A stretch of DNA of 64,000 nt, from the NCBI GenBank assembly GCA_964016885.1, contig OZ024759.1:4902546-4966545 (forward strand). Direction: 5' to 3'. A program made the translations under genes and the position numbers. The notes beneath the pieces are model-generated. The model had not been told where the DNA came from. It saw only the letters and a list, made by a program, of their open reading frames with translations, and made no database searches. Position 1 is the stretch's first letter. Each line of letters begins with the position of its first letter. Shown here piece by piece: positions 24,206-35,589 of this stretch. The stretch is from Eledone cirrhosa. Lineage: Eukaryota; Mollusca; Cephalopoda; Octopoda; Eledonidae.

Positions 24206-27178
24206 TATATCACCTTGACCGACCAGTCTGTCGGGCGTCCATTCGACGCCGCTGGTCACAGCACGCCGTCCATTCCTCTCCGTATTGTGCTTTCCTCATC
24301 CATGTAGTCCCAATCATATTCCTAAAATTATCTGCCACCTTCATGGAGGCCTTCCGAGTGGTCGCTTCCACTCGCACGGGTACCACTCCGCAACTGCGCA
24401 GGTCCAGTGATTATCGGTGAACCGGGCGACGTGTCCAGCCCATCTGAACTTGCTGCGTATATATTGCGCGATGACGTCCCTCACACCGGACTTCTGTCTA
24501 ATGACTTCGCTCCTGATGTGCTCTCTCAACAAGATTCCTAGCATTGATCTCTCCATGGCTCTTTGAGCCGTTACCAGCCTCTGCTCTTCTCTCTTCGTTG
24601 TAGCCCAAGATTCACTGCCATATAACATTGCAGGTAAAACTGTGCTATTGAAGGGGTTGGCGTGGGTGGTCTTGTCCAACCTCCCCTTGAGCACATCCCT
24701 TATGCCGCTGAACGCCTTCCATCCCTTACTCTCTGCGAGATCAGCCTCTCAATGTATTGGCGCATGTTCACTTCTTGTCCTAGGTAGACGTATTCCTCCA
24801 CCTCCTCTATTTCATCACCACCAACCACCATTCGACCTGTTGGTACGTTGTCGGACCGCATGAAGTTCGTTTTCATGCTGTTCATCTTGAGGCCTACTGC
24901 AGAGCTTTTGATGTCGAGCTCCGTCAACATGGTCTGAAGCCGATCCGTGGTTTCAGCGATGAGTACGATGTCATCAGCGAAACGGAGGTGGGTAAGTATC
25001 TCCCCATTGATGGTGACACCGCCTTGCCAGTCAATGCCTCTGATGATCTGCTCGAGACACGCGGTGAAAACTTTTGGAGAGATCGTATCTCCTTGCTTCA
25101 CTCCCTTCTCGACCGGCACTCGTACGGGTGATGACAGCAGAGCTGTGTCGGTGGTGCATCCGGAATTCGCCTCCTTGAGCAGTTGAACGTATTCTGCCTC
25201 GACTCCTTGCCTCTGCAGCGAGTTCAGCACTGCGTTGATTTCGACGCTGTCGAAGGCCTTCTTGTAGTCTACGAACGCGACGCAAAGAGGCATCTTGTAC
25301 TCTTTTGCTTGCTCAAGCAGTTGTGTCAGAGTAAATATGTGGTCCATCGTGCTGTAGTTCTTCCGGAAGCCGGCTTGCTCTTTCGGTTGCGGTTCGTCCA
25401 GATGATGTGATAACCTGTTCAGGATTATCTTCGTGAACAGCTTGTACACGTGAGACAGCAGGAATATGGGTCAGTAGTTCTTCAGATCTTGTCTATCGCC
25501 CTTCTTTTATAGCAGGATGGTATTCGACTCTTTCCACTGCGAGGGTATTCTTCCCTCGTCCAGATCGTGTGTGAATCGCTCGGCGAGGATTTTCCAGAGC
25601 TGTTCTCCGCCTGACTTCAACACCTCCGATGTTATTCCGTCTTTCCCTGGCGCCTTTCCGCTTTTCATTACACCGACGGCTCTTTCCACCTCACCGACAA
25701 GGATGGGTGGCACATTTTCTTCCTGTTGGAGTGACGGCAACGGCTGCACATTCCCGGCAGACTTGAAGAGCTTGGTGTAGAAGTCTTCGTAAATCTTTTC
25801 CATCTCATTCTTGTCGCTGACCGGTACTCCAGCTGTGTTCTTCAGGGTCGTCACCTCCGATCTGTACATTGCCATGTCCGTCTCGCATTTCTTGAGGCTC
25901 TTCTTTTCCTCTGCGGCCTTCAGGAGCTTCCCCATCCGGTATGCCTCGAAGTCTCTCTTCAGTTGCCGTATCACTCTGCTGAGAAGGGAATATTCGAGGT
26001 GATTTTCAGGTGTCCTCTTCATAATCTTCCTCTTCTCAAGCAACTTCATAGTTTCCTCCCAGACTCTTCCCTTCCGCTCCTTCGGGCACACACCCTTAGC
26101 CTTCCTCAAGCACTCCTTCAGTTTCCTTATCAGTGAGTCGTAGTCAGCGTCTATGCCGTCTCCTTTACACCACTTTTCCTGCATGATGGCTTCCTGCTGC
26201 TGCGCCTCGTTGAAGACCCAGACGCGTTCTCCCTTCGACACCAAATGCAGCGCCTTCTTCTCCCTCGTCCGATCGATGACGACCTTCGGCCTCACCAGAC
26301 GATGATCACTGCCAGTGTTAAATGGCGTTATGACGGAGACGTCCTGCAGTATACGTCGCTTGTCGACCAGGATGTAGTCGATCTCGTTTCCGTGCTCAGA
26401 ATTTAGCGATACCCAGGTCCATCTTTTCTCCTCCTTCTTCCTGAATAGGCTGTTTCCGATGTAGAGCCGTCTCATCTCCGCCATGGTGACCAGACACTCT
26501 CCTCTCTCATTTCGATCTCCTAGGCCGAATTTTCCTACATACTCTTCCCCTTGCCGTCCCTGTCCGACCTTTGCGTTGAAGTCCCCCATCACGACGGTGT
26601 AAGTGGACTTCACAGCTAGCACTTTGTCTAGCTGGCGATAGAATTCTTCCACTTCCTCGTCGTCGCGTAGGTCTGGATGATCTTGAGGGTGGCCTTCCCT
26701 GAGAGGTTTATGTTCAGTACACCAATCCGTGACGATATGAACTGGCAAGAAGTGACCTTCGAAGCCCATTCCTTGCTTACGATAAACCCTATACCAATCT
26801 GGCATCCTCTGCTTTCCCGAGTCTCACGGCGCATCCATCTTGCCATCGGGAATTCGCCTCCTTCTTCTGGCGGGTCTTGCACAGCCCTAACACGTCCCAC
26901 CTGATCTTCTTCTTCTCCTCCATTAGGTGGTTCAGTCCTTGCCCCCTGCCAAAGACCTGCAGTTGTATGTGCATATGGCAAGGTTAGTCCTGTTCCATGG
27001 CGGCCTTCGGGAACCTGCGATTCTTAGCAGCCTCTCGTCGCTCGGGTCGCACTCCGCCGTCATGGAGCAGCCCGATTGACTCGCAGGGTACTGAGGCCCT
27101 TTTCTTCGTGCTGTTTTAACCATAAGATGACGCCATCCCATTGGCTGGGCGGGCAGGCCGGTACCTCTTCAGTTTAGC
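24206..27178 (-). mobile_element. RTE-type LINE, near full length, decayed
   Basis: A minus-strand non-LTR retrotransposon whose single polyprotein (endonuclease plus reverse transcriptase) occupies almost the whole 3 kb. The last codons (...GRSR, stop TGA near 24210) run directly into a TA microsatellite at 24205-24170. A very short 3' UTR ending in a microsatellite is typical of RTE elements. The 5' limit near 27178 is estimated from where coding-like GC-rich sequence stops. Confidence 0.85.
24208..27141 (-). pseudogene. RTE endonuclease-reverse transcriptase with frameshifts and stops
   Basis: Order from the N-terminus: apurinic endonuclease start ICTYNCRSLAGG (near 26950), RWDVLGLC, GIGFIVSKEWASKV, VVMGDFNAKVG, YILVDKRR and TGSDHRLVRP. 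Then the RT thumb-to-palm: GKAPGKDGITSEVL, WKESNTILL, FVDYKKAFDS (motif A), KQGDTISPKVF (motif B) and LRFADDIVLIA (motif C, an FADD variant). The C-terminus has MLYGSESWATTKREE and KRPLGRPP. The frame changes three times in the endonuclease (about 26.7-26.95 kb). Stops TAA at about 25509-25507 and TGA at about 25472 interrupt the RT, and one further frameshift follows 24700. It cannot encode active protein as it stands. Confidence 0.85.
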
Positions 27179-27259
27179 TAGCTTTTGAACTCTAGAAGAT
27201 GATGAATCATCTCTAGGACCCAATTCGGGTCAAACAAATAAAAAAAAATATATATATAC

Positions 27260-27294
<35 letters not shown>

Positions 27295-27297
27295 CAT

Positions 27298-27434
27298 ATA
27301 CTTGGGGAGGTTCATATTGTTGTAATAATATTGCCAGAAATAATAACAGAACACACTCACTGTTTGGTTGGTTTTCGCTTCTGTATCTTTTATATCTCCA
27401 TAGTTAATTTATTTGGCAATCAAAGAACTTTGTT

Positions 27435-27480
<46 letters not shown>

Positions 27481-27606
27481 ACCATTGGTCAATCAATGCC
27501 AAATAAATTAACTATGGAGATATAAAAGATACAGAAGCGAAAACCAACCAAACAGTGTTATTATTTCTGGCAATATTATTACAACAATATGAACCTCCCC
27601 AAGTAT
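27298..27606. repeat. Inverted repeat, ~115-bp arms around (TA)n
   Basis: CTTGGGGAGGTTCATATTG at 27301 reappears reversed near 27600. The arms remain almost identical inward to ATTTATTTGGCA (about 27415) and TGCCAAATAAAT (about 27498). The centre is a ~45-bp TA tract. One arm carries ACAGAACACACTCACTG where the other reads CAGTGTTA, the main difference. Confidence 0.9.
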
Positions 27607-27607
<1 letters not shown>

Positions 27608-27677
<70 letters not shown>

Positions 27678-27790
27678 TATATACACACACACATATATAT
27701 ATACACACACACATATATATACACACACATATATATACACACACATATATATATACACACATATATATATATACATATATATATATACAC
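27608..27790. repeat. (TA)n/(CA)n microsatellite
   Basis: TA tract of about 58 bp followed by ATATATACACACACAC units. It explains all the tyrosine-rich frames in both directions. Confidence 0.95.
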
Positions 27791-27968
27791 ATCATCATCA
27801 TCATTCTACGTCCACTTTTCCCTGCTTGCAAGGGTGGGATGGGAACTGATCCTGGCTTGATTTCTACAGCTGGATGCCCTTCCTAACACCAACCTCATTT
27901 ACAGTGAGTGCTGGGTGCTTTTTTTGCCGTGGCACCTCCACGACCACTTTACAGTGGAATGATAGGGA
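27789..27968 (-). mobile_element. LINE 3'-tail fragment
   Basis: Plus-strand ATCATCATCATTCTACGTCC, then GGATGCCCTTCCTAACACC, then CACCTCCACGACCACTTTAC. It is the reverse of the tail of the LINE at 32646-35128 and contains no coding part. Confidence 0.7.
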
Positions 27969-27984
27969 CCCCAGTCCCTATCAT

Positions 27985-28127
27985 CTCATTTCTACAGCTG
28001 AGTAAACTGGAGCAATGTGAAATAAAGTGTCTTGCTCAAGGAAACAACGCATCACGTGGTCTGAGAATTGAACTCACAACCTTTCGATTGCAAGGCCAAT
28101 GCTCTAACTACTAAGCCATGTGCCTCC
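27985..28127 (-). mobile_element. SINE-B head, truncated
   Basis: Minus strand: tRNA-like ATGGCTTAGTAGTTAGAGC (A box), GGTTGTGAGTTCAATTC (B box), then GAGCAAGACACTTTATTTC and GCTCCAGTTTACTCAGCTG. It stops before the long body seen at 28168-28457. Confidence 0.8.
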
Positions 28128-28167
28128 ATTCATATATATATACATATATATATATACACACACATAT

Positions 28168-28558
<391 letters not shown>

Positions 28559-28559
28559 A

Positions 28560-29560
28560 GTATGTATGTATGTATACATACATACATATATGTATACAGA
28601 CGTATAGTAGTATGTATATATATACATACATGCACACATATATATATGTACGTATCAGTTTACCAAACATTTATTATAATGCTCGGTTTGTTTGTTTGTA
28701 AACAAACAAACAGCCCGAATTACGCCGTACAGTGTTTAGGCAACCACGTCACCTTTTTGTTCAACACTGACACAGGAATGATGTACTAGTTTCAAGCTTA
28801 TTAGCTATCGTCAGCATTGTATACCTTCCTGCCAGATGGTTGAACGTCTGAAAGTATATACTTTCCTTATGCATATTAACGGCTGAGCAGCCTAATTTGC
28901 ATATCGAGTGAGATCAGTCGGCTGGGCACACCGAAAACGATAAATGGAATAGAATGAAACGAAATTTCATTTCTCACTCTTAGTAAGGCACTTACTTAAA
29001 TGTAAGTATGTATGTATACGTACATACATATATGTATACAGACGTACAGTAGTATGTATATATATACATACATGCACACATATATATATGCACGTATCGG
29101 TTTACCGAACATTTATTATAATGTTCGGTTTATTTGTTTGTAAACAAACAAACAGCCCGAATTACGCCGTACAGTGTTTAGGCAACCACGTCACCTTCGT
29201 TTCATTCTATTCCATTTATCGTTTTCAGTGTGCCCGGCCGACTGAACTCACTCAATATGCAAATTAGGCTGCTCAGCCATTAATATGCATAAGGAAAGTA
29301 TATACTTTCAGATGTTCAACCATCTAGCAGGAAGGTATACGGTGCTGACGATAGCTAATAAGCTTGAAATGAGTACATTGTTCCTGTGTCAGTGTTGAAC
29401 AAAAAGGTGACGTGGTTGCCTAAACATTGTACGGCGTAATTCGGGCTGTTTACAAACAAACAAACCGGACATTATAATAAATGTTCAGTAAACCGATACG
29501 TGCATATATATATGTGTGCATGTATGTATATATATATATATATGTATATACATATATATA
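28560..29560. repeat. Fold-back region: direct plus inverted copies of a ~330-bp segment
   Basis: A segment containing GCCCGAATTACGCCGTACAG, GGCAACCACGTCACC and AAACGATAAATGGAATAG runs forward at about 28640-28985. Its first ~190 bp is repeated forward at about 29085-29192, and the segment then runs in reverse at about 29192-29510. The outer edges carry the same TATGTATACAGACGTA-type microsatellite. There is no open frame. Confidence 0.85.
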
Positions 29561-29708
29561 TATATACACACACACACACAATTATATAGAACAATAAAAT
29601 ATGGCACCAGATGTTCAACCCAAGACCTTATGATTGAGAACAGCACACCTGTAACCTCTAAGCTATATATCTTCACACAGACTTTCTGATAAAGACAGAA
29701 GTACCCAC

Positions 29709-29846
29709 CTGACTGACAGTTGTCTCCCCTGAAACCAGCTGCACATCCAACACTAGAACACACCCCAGATTTAATGTCGCAATGATCGTTGTCAGCACAG
29801 TGGCACAAATACTGACAGTTCAAGCCAAAATAACCCTTTTTACATT
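29709..29846 (-). CDS. EGF-like domain exon (leftmost in window)
   Basis: 138 bp, acceptor after a long pyrimidine run (TTTTTTTTCAG), donor GTGGGT. It encodes E-C-KKGYFGLNC...CHCADNDHC...GVCSSVGCAAGFRGDNCQS; all eight cysteines are present. It is the last recognisable EGF exon in transcription order. No further exon is visible in the 29.7 kb to its left, so the gene either ends in unrecognised sequence or has a very long intron here. Confidence 0.85.
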
Positions 29847-29969
29847 CTGAAAAAAAAAAAAAAAGAAAATAGAATTATATACACAACATATATATAAAAT
29901 TATACACAATAACACATATATACAATTATACACAGCTATAACATACATATACACAATTATACATAACTA

Positions 29970-30330
29970 TAATGCCAATGTGCGTGAATGACCAAGCATA
30001 GACGAGTTGAGAAAGAAACTGGGTATAAGAGGGATAAGTTGTGGTGTGTAGGAGAGAAGGCTGAGCTGAGATGGTATGGACATGTGATGCGCATGGAGGA
30101 TGACCGCTGGGTAAAGAAGTGCCAAGAAATCCCAGTAGAAGGAAGACGCAGTAGAGGTAGACCATGAAAAACATGGGCGGAGGTGGTGAGAGAAGACCTC
30201 AAATTGCTGAAACTCACGGAGGAGATGACAAGGGACCGTGACGAATGAAGAGATGCCATGCTTAATAAGACCCGTCCCACCCTTGCAAGCAGGGAAAAGC
30301 GGACGTAAAATGATGATGATGATGATAATA
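29970..30330 (+). pseudogene. LINE RT C-terminal fragment with 3' tail
   Basis: Plus-strand remnants with stops and a frameshift: AELRWYGHVMRMEDDRWVKK, then a RSRGRP stretch, KTWAEVVREDLK, and MTRDRDE, followed by AGCGGACGTAAAATGATGAT. This is the same architecture as the end of the LINE at 32646-35128. It is 5' truncated and lies in the intron left of the 32.3 kb exon. Confidence 0.7.
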
Positions 30331-30338
30331 ATAAAATT

Positions 30339-30805
30339 ATTGTGTACAGTGCTCAGGTGCACTACAACTCATCAATGGTGAATGTATAGTACATTAGTGA
30401 ACAGACAGTGAACAGTGTATGAGTCATGAGATACACACAGACACATGCATGCGTGTGTATGGAGGGGGAATATCAGGTGTAGTGTTGGCGAAAAAAAAAA
30501 ATAAAAGGAAATGCTTACAGCACCTAGGTTTCTCAAGTGGTTTCCCATCTAAGTACTAACTAGGCTCGAGTCAAGATATATGTGTGTGTGTGTATGTATG
30601 TATGGAGGGGGAATATTAGGTGCAGGGTTGGCGAATTTCAGGCAACATGGAGGTTTTAAAGGATGCAGTGTCCCGGCAGCTAACAACTGATGCAGGTAGT
30701 TTGTTCCATGCTTCAGTGAATTTCAGGAAGCATGGAGGTTTTAAAGGATGCAGTGTCCTGGCAGCACACAACTGATGCGGGTAGTTTGTTCCATACTTCA
30801 GCAAA
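30339..30805 (-). mobile_element. LINE-C 3'-end copies, one internally duplicated
   Basis: Minus-strand sequence encodes EAWNKLPASVVSCRDTASFK (30805 downwards), matching the conserved C-terminal W-N-x-LP ... FK motif of CR1/Jockey-type LINE proteins. An ~84-bp piece containing it is tandemly duplicated at 30636-30805. The tail GTACAGTGCTCAGGTGCAC is at 30345-30362. Related copies are at 36815-37078, 55372-55490 and 56478-56662. Confidence 0.65.
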
Positions 30806-31186
30806 TTTTTATATATATTGATTGACCAACAGTTAAAAAATATAAATATAAATATAGTTTCTCAGAGTTTTTTCATCACATATCTGTGACATCATCAGTG
30901 ATATTTCTATGCTTGTCATATTCCTGTGATGTTTTCTTATTCTATTTTATTTATTTGCAGTAGTTCCAACGTAAAAGACTTTCATAATAGTTGATCACTA
31001 TAAATAACAGTTAGGAAAACCAGATAAAGTACATGTGGAGATAGAAAGAAGTAGACGGAGGGTCCTGTAAGGAACAGGTGCAAGTTTGCTTCCTTGCAAA
31101 TACTTCTGTCTACATCTACCTTTCTCCTGAGATACTTTACTACCCACATTAACCTGTCACCTGTGGTCCATTACTGTCTACCAGGA

Positions 31187-31371
31187 ATAATAATTGTTTC
31201 TACTTTAGGCACAAGGTCAGAAATTATCCAAGTGTATTACTGGTACTTTATTTTATCGACCCCGTAAGGATGAAAGGCAAAGTTAACTTCGGTGGGATTT
31301 GAACTCAGATTGTAAAGGGACATAACTATGCTGGAAAGCACGGCATCCGACTCTCTACCGATACTGCCATA
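31187..31371 (-). mobile_element. SINE-A, minus orientation
   Basis: Tail TAATTGTTTCTACTTTAGGC, then TTTATTTTATCGACCCCGTA, B box in GGATTTGAACTCAGATTG, and head CTCTACCGATACTGCCA. Its head is followed directly by the 61-bp minisatellite. Confidence 0.88.
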
Positions 31372-32273
31372 ATACAGTTATACTAGTTAGAAGTAGAAAT
31401 AAAAGACTATTAAACATATGTAGTCATTAATAATATAGTTATACTAGTTAGTAGTAAAAGTAAAAGAGTAATACACCTATGTAGCCATTAATAATATAGT
31501 TATACTAGTTAGTAGTAAAAGTAAAAGAGTAATAAACCTATGTAGTCATTAATAATATAGTTATACTAGTTAGTAGTAAAAGTAAAAGAGTAATAAACCT
31601 ATGTAGTCATTAATAATATAGTTATACTAGTTAGTAGTAAAAGTAATAGAGTAATAAACCTATGTAGTCATTAATAATATAGTTATACTAGTTAGTAGTA
31701 AAAGTAAAAGAGTATTAAACATATGTAGTCATTAATAATATAGTTATACTAGTTAGTAGTAAAAGTAAAAGAGTATTAAACATATGTAGTCATTAATAAT
31801 ATAGTTATACTAGTTAGTAGTAAAAGTGAAAGAGTAATACACCTATGTAGTCATTAATAATTTAGTTATACTAGTTAGTAGTAAAAGTGAAAGAGTAATA
31901 CACCTATGTAGCCATTAATAATATAGTTATACTAGTTAGTAGTAAAAGTAAAAGAGTAATAAACCTATGTAGACATTAATAATATAGTTATACTAGTTAG
32001 TAGTAAACGTAAAAGAGTAATAAACATATGTAGACATTAATAATATAGTTATACTAGTAAGTAGTAAAAGTAAAAGAGTAATAAACCTATGTAGACATTA
32101 ATAATATAGTTATACTAGTTAGTAGTAAACGTAAAAGAGTAATAAACATATGTAGACATTAATAATATAGTTATACTAGTTAGTAGTAAAAGTAAAAGAG
32201 TAATAAACATATGTAGACATTAATAATATAGTTATACTAGTTAGTAGTAAACGTAAAAGAGTATTAAACCAAC
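31371..32273. repeat. Minisatellite, 61-bp unit, about 15 copies
   Basis: Unit contains ATAGTTATACTAGTTAGTAG, then TAAAAGTAAAAGAGTAATA, then TATGTAGTCATTAATAAT. Sub-variants (AAACGT for AAAAGT, GTAGACATT for GTAGTCATT) are clustered at 31960-32270, showing local homogenisation. It ends at the donor of the exon at 32274-32411. Confidence 0.95.
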
Positions 32274-32411
32274 CAGTTTGACAATCAGTTCCTATATAGC
32301 CTGGTTCACAGTTGCCCTCTTCACAAACACCATTGGTTCTGTTGCAGTATTTACTTTCTTCACAATGACAAACCTTTTGACAGTTAGACCCAAAAGTATT
32401 GCTTGGACAGA
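32274..32411 (-). CDS. EGF-like domain exon
   Basis: 138 bp, acceptor TTCATCCAG, donor GTTGGT. It encodes V-C-PSNTFGSNC..CHCEESKYC..TNGVCEEGNCEPGYIGTDCQT with eight cysteines and a possible N-glycosylation sequon (NRT). It is more diverged from the 45-56 kb exons than they are from each other. A 61-bp minisatellite begins 4 bp from its donor side. Confidence 0.85.
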
Positions 32412-32453
32412 CTGGATGAAATAAAGGATCAAACAGAAATTTAGTAAATTTAA

Positions 32454-32610
32454 CCCTTTAGCATTTACATTACTTTATATATATATACTATTGTATTTTT
32501 ACAGTAAACACTTTATCACATATTATGGAGTCTAGGAGATTTTGATGATGATATTATTTATTTTGAGAAGAATACCTTAATGTCAGTATTGGTGACCGGT
32601 TATTGAAAGA
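32454..32610 (+). mobile_element. piggyBac-type MITE, truncated copy
   Basis: Left end TTAA (32450-32453) then CCCTTTAGCATTTACATTAC. The right terminus is missing; sequence is lost after ACCGGTTATTG near 32607. A second copy starts 13 bp further on. Confidence 0.75.
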
Positions 32611-32645
32611 AGTCAATATATAACCCTTTAGCATTTACATTACTC

Positions 32646-35128
32646 ATAGACATTCAATGTAGAAGAGAACTGGGAGTTCCTAAAAAATAACTTACTAGAG
32701 GCGACGGATGAGGTCTGTGGCTGGAGTAAGACCTCAAGCAGGAGGAGAGTGACTTGGTGGTGGAACAATAAGGTATATGAGGCAGTTAAGGCCAAGAGAC
32801 AGGCATGGAAAGAATGGAAGAACGGGGGGAGCAGGGTAAATTACATAGAGAACAAGAGGGAAGCTAGGCGACAAGTATACTTAGCTAGGAGGGAAGCAGA
32901 GGATAGAAAATTCAAGCATGTTTTGCAATGTAAGGACCAGAAACAGGAGGTGTTCAAGATTGCGAGGCAGTGTGTCAGAGAGAATTGTGATGTCATTGGA
33001 GAGAAGTGTATCCGGAATGATAAAGGTGAGCTTGCCCTCACAAGTGCTGAGAAGAAAGATGCATGGAAGAGTCATTATGATAGATTACTAAATGAGGAGA
33101 ATGCATGAGAAGAAGAGACCCTACCCCAAGTAGACCCTATAGAGGGGCCAGCAGTACAAGTCAGCAGCAGCGTAGTAAGTAAGGCAATCAAAGATATGAA
33201 GATGGGGAAGGCAACCGGTCCATCGGGTATAGCTGCTGAGATGCTGAAGGCATCTGGGTCTGTAGGTCACACTATAACCACACGTATTGTTAACCAGGTA
33301 ATACTAGAAGGTGTCATACCAAAAGATTGGTGCAGTAGCATTATTGTCAACTGCTACAAAGGTAAAGGTGATGCACTAGATAGAGGAAACTATAGAGGTA
33401 TAAAGCTGATGGACCAGGTCATGAAAGTAACAGAAAGAGTTATAGCACAGTTGATTAGGGACCGGGTGAAACTAGATGAGATGCAATTTGGGTTTGTACC
33501 AGGAAGAGGCACCACTGATGCCCTCTTCCTTGTGAGGCAGTACAGGAAAAGTACCTAGCTAAAAGCAAGCCACTCTACCTGCCATTTGTCGATCTCGAGA
33601 AAGCCTTTGACAGAGTTCCACGTGCTGTAATCTGATGGGCTCTTAGAAAACTAGGAGTAGATGAATGGCTTGTGAAAGCGGTACAAGCCATGTATAGGGG
33701 AGCAGTCAGCAAAGTTAGGATTAGCAATGAGTATAGCGAGGAATTTAGCGTACAGGTTGGGGTCCACCAGGGCTCTGTTCTTAGCCCCCTCCTGTTCATC
33801 ATAGTCATGCAGGCAATAACGGAGGAGTTTAAGACCGGATGCCCATGGGAACTCCTGTATGCTGATGACCTCGCACTTATAGCTGAATCTATGGTAGAGC
33901 TAGAGAAGAAATTCCAAACTTGGAAGCAGGGACTAGAAAGAAAGGGTCTCAAAGTCAACATGATAAAGACTCAGGTCCTTTTAAGTAGACGAGAAAACAG
34001 AACCCAGATCCCCTCAGGGAAATGGCCTTGCTCAGTATGTAGGAAAGGTGTAGGTAGGAACTCCATTCCCTGCCCCAAATGCAAACAATGGGTACACAAG
34101 AGATGTAGCGGGATCTCAGGAAGCTTAATTAAGAATGTAGGCTTCACATGCAGCAGCTGTGCTGGGACAGCACGCAGCAAAAAGCCACAGGAAACAAGTA
34201 CCACCAATCTCTCGGAGGGCTCTGTAGAAAGAGTAGACCGCTTCTGCTACCTAGGTGACCGAATTAGCAGCGGAGGTGGGTGTTCAGAAAGTACAATAAC
34301 TAGGGTAAGAACGGGATGGAAGAAGCTTAGGGAACTACTACCACTACTAGCTGCAAAAGGCTTTTCCCTCAAAATGAAAGGCAGACTGTATGATGCGTGT
34401 ATCCGAACAGCAATGTTGCATGGTAGTGAGACCTGGGCGCTGAAGGTGGAAGACTTATGTAGATTAGAGAGAAACGAAGCCTTCATGCTCCGATGGATGT
34501 GTAACAGTAATATACGCGAACGACAAAGCATAAATGAATTGAGAGAGAGACTGAGCATAAGAGGAATCAAATGCTGTGTGCAGGAGAGGCAGTTGCGTTG
34601 GTATGGACATGTGATGCGTATGAAGGATGACAGCTGCATAAAAAGGTGCAGAGCACTAGAAGTCGATGGAAACCGCGGAGTGGGGAGACCCAAGATGACC
34701 TGGGATGAGGTGATAAAAACCGACCTTACCCAATTCCACCTCTCAAAGGCGATGACACATGACCGTGACCTCTGGCGTCTCGCAGAAATACAGAGTACCC
34801 GACCTCCCATGGGTACAAGCTGATGCATATAGACAATAAGCCCCCACACCCCCCACTTCAAGGTGGTCGTGGAGGTGCCACGGCAAAAAGCACCCAGCCC
34901 ACACTGTAAAGTGGACGTGTAGGCAACACGAAAAAGCACCCAGCACTCACTGTAAATGAGGTTGGTGTTAGGAAGGGCATCCAGCTGTAGAAATCAAGCC
35001 AAATCAGTTCCTGTATGAGCAAAGCATAGTCAGCCGACCAGACACTGCCCACAACAGGACAACCCGTCTAACCCATGCTAGCGTGGAAGAACGGACGTAA
35101 AACGGTGATGATGATGATGATGATGATG
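32646..35128 (+). mobile_element. LINE, 5'-truncated, with ATG-repeat tail
   Basis: Inserted inside a MITE with ACTC on both sides (32642-32645 and 35129-35132), a short target duplication. The 5' end begins within the linker before RT, so the endonuclease is lost. The 3' UTR (34824-35128) contains GTGGTCGTGGAGGTGCCAC and ends GAACGGACGTAAAACGG plus (ATG)n. Its tail is the reference for the many tail fragments in this window. Confidence 0.88.
32662..34823 (+). pseudogene. Non-LTR reverse transcriptase with a zinc-finger insert after the RT
   Basis: Order: linker with TWWWNNKVYEAVKAKR; fingers GKATGPSGIAAEML; IIVNCYKGKGDALDRGNYRG; MQFGFVPGRGTTDALFLVRQ; motif A FVDLEKAFDRVPR; motif B VHQGSVLSPLLF; motif C LYADDLALIA. 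After the RT comes a Cys/His cluster CSVCRKG, CPKCKQWVHKRCSG, CSSC, then the C-terminal GSETWALKVEDLCRLERNEA and LRWYGHVMRM. A TGA at 33106-33108 and another TGA near 33633 both stand where I would expect tryptophan, and a frameshift lies near 33541. The last 383 codons (33672-34823) are open. Endonuclease is absent. Confidence 0.88.
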
Positions 35129-35333
35129 ACTCTATATATACTATTGTATTTTCATGGTAAAGGCTTTACCTCACATAAGTATCTCATAATGTCGAATATA
35201 TGAGATTTTGATTTTATCTATTTTGAGAAGAATACCTTAATGTCAGTATGAGTGGCCAGTTATGGCCGGTTTCAACAGAAAGAGGTGAGAGGATTCTGGT
35301 CAGATATGGCCGGTTTAAATGCTAAAGGGTTAA

Positions 35334-35580
35334 ACACCCCAGTGTTGAAATGTGGTAGTGCTGGTGCCATGATCAAGTGCACCAAGCCTACACTGGAAAA
35401 TGGAAGTGTTTGATGCTGTGATAAAATGCATCCAGCCCATACTGTAAAGTGTTAGTGTGGTACCATGATAAAAGTAGCAAGACCACCCTGGCATGTGGTA
35501 AAGGTGGTGCCATGAGGAAATGCACCCAGTACATGCTGTGAGGTAGTGTTAGGAAGGGCATCCAACAATAGAAACTATGC
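35334..35580 (+). repeat. Degenerate LINE-tail repeats
   Basis: Several diverged copies of the AGCACCCAGCCCACACTGTA-type tail motif, ending AGTGTTAGGAAGGGCATCC at about 35544-35562. Probably an older LINE tail partly duplicated in tandem. Confidence 0.5.
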
Positions 35581-35589
35581 TAGAGAAAC

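Larger units (their letters stand above)
32624..35329 (+). mobile_element. piggyBac-type MITE split by a LINE
   Basis: The left part (32624-32645, CCCTTTAGCATTTACATTAC) and right part (35129-35329, resuming at CTCTATATATACTATTG and ending AAATGCTAAAGGG, TTAA at 35330-35333) together make one ~220-bp MITE. The left flanking TTAA is mutated to ATAA. Confidence 0.85.

Noticed and set aside
32620..32645. Telomere-like AACCCT sequences.
   Set aside because: AACCCTTTAG occurs singly at the ends of piggyBac-type MITEs next to TTAA, not as tandem TTAGGG repeats.
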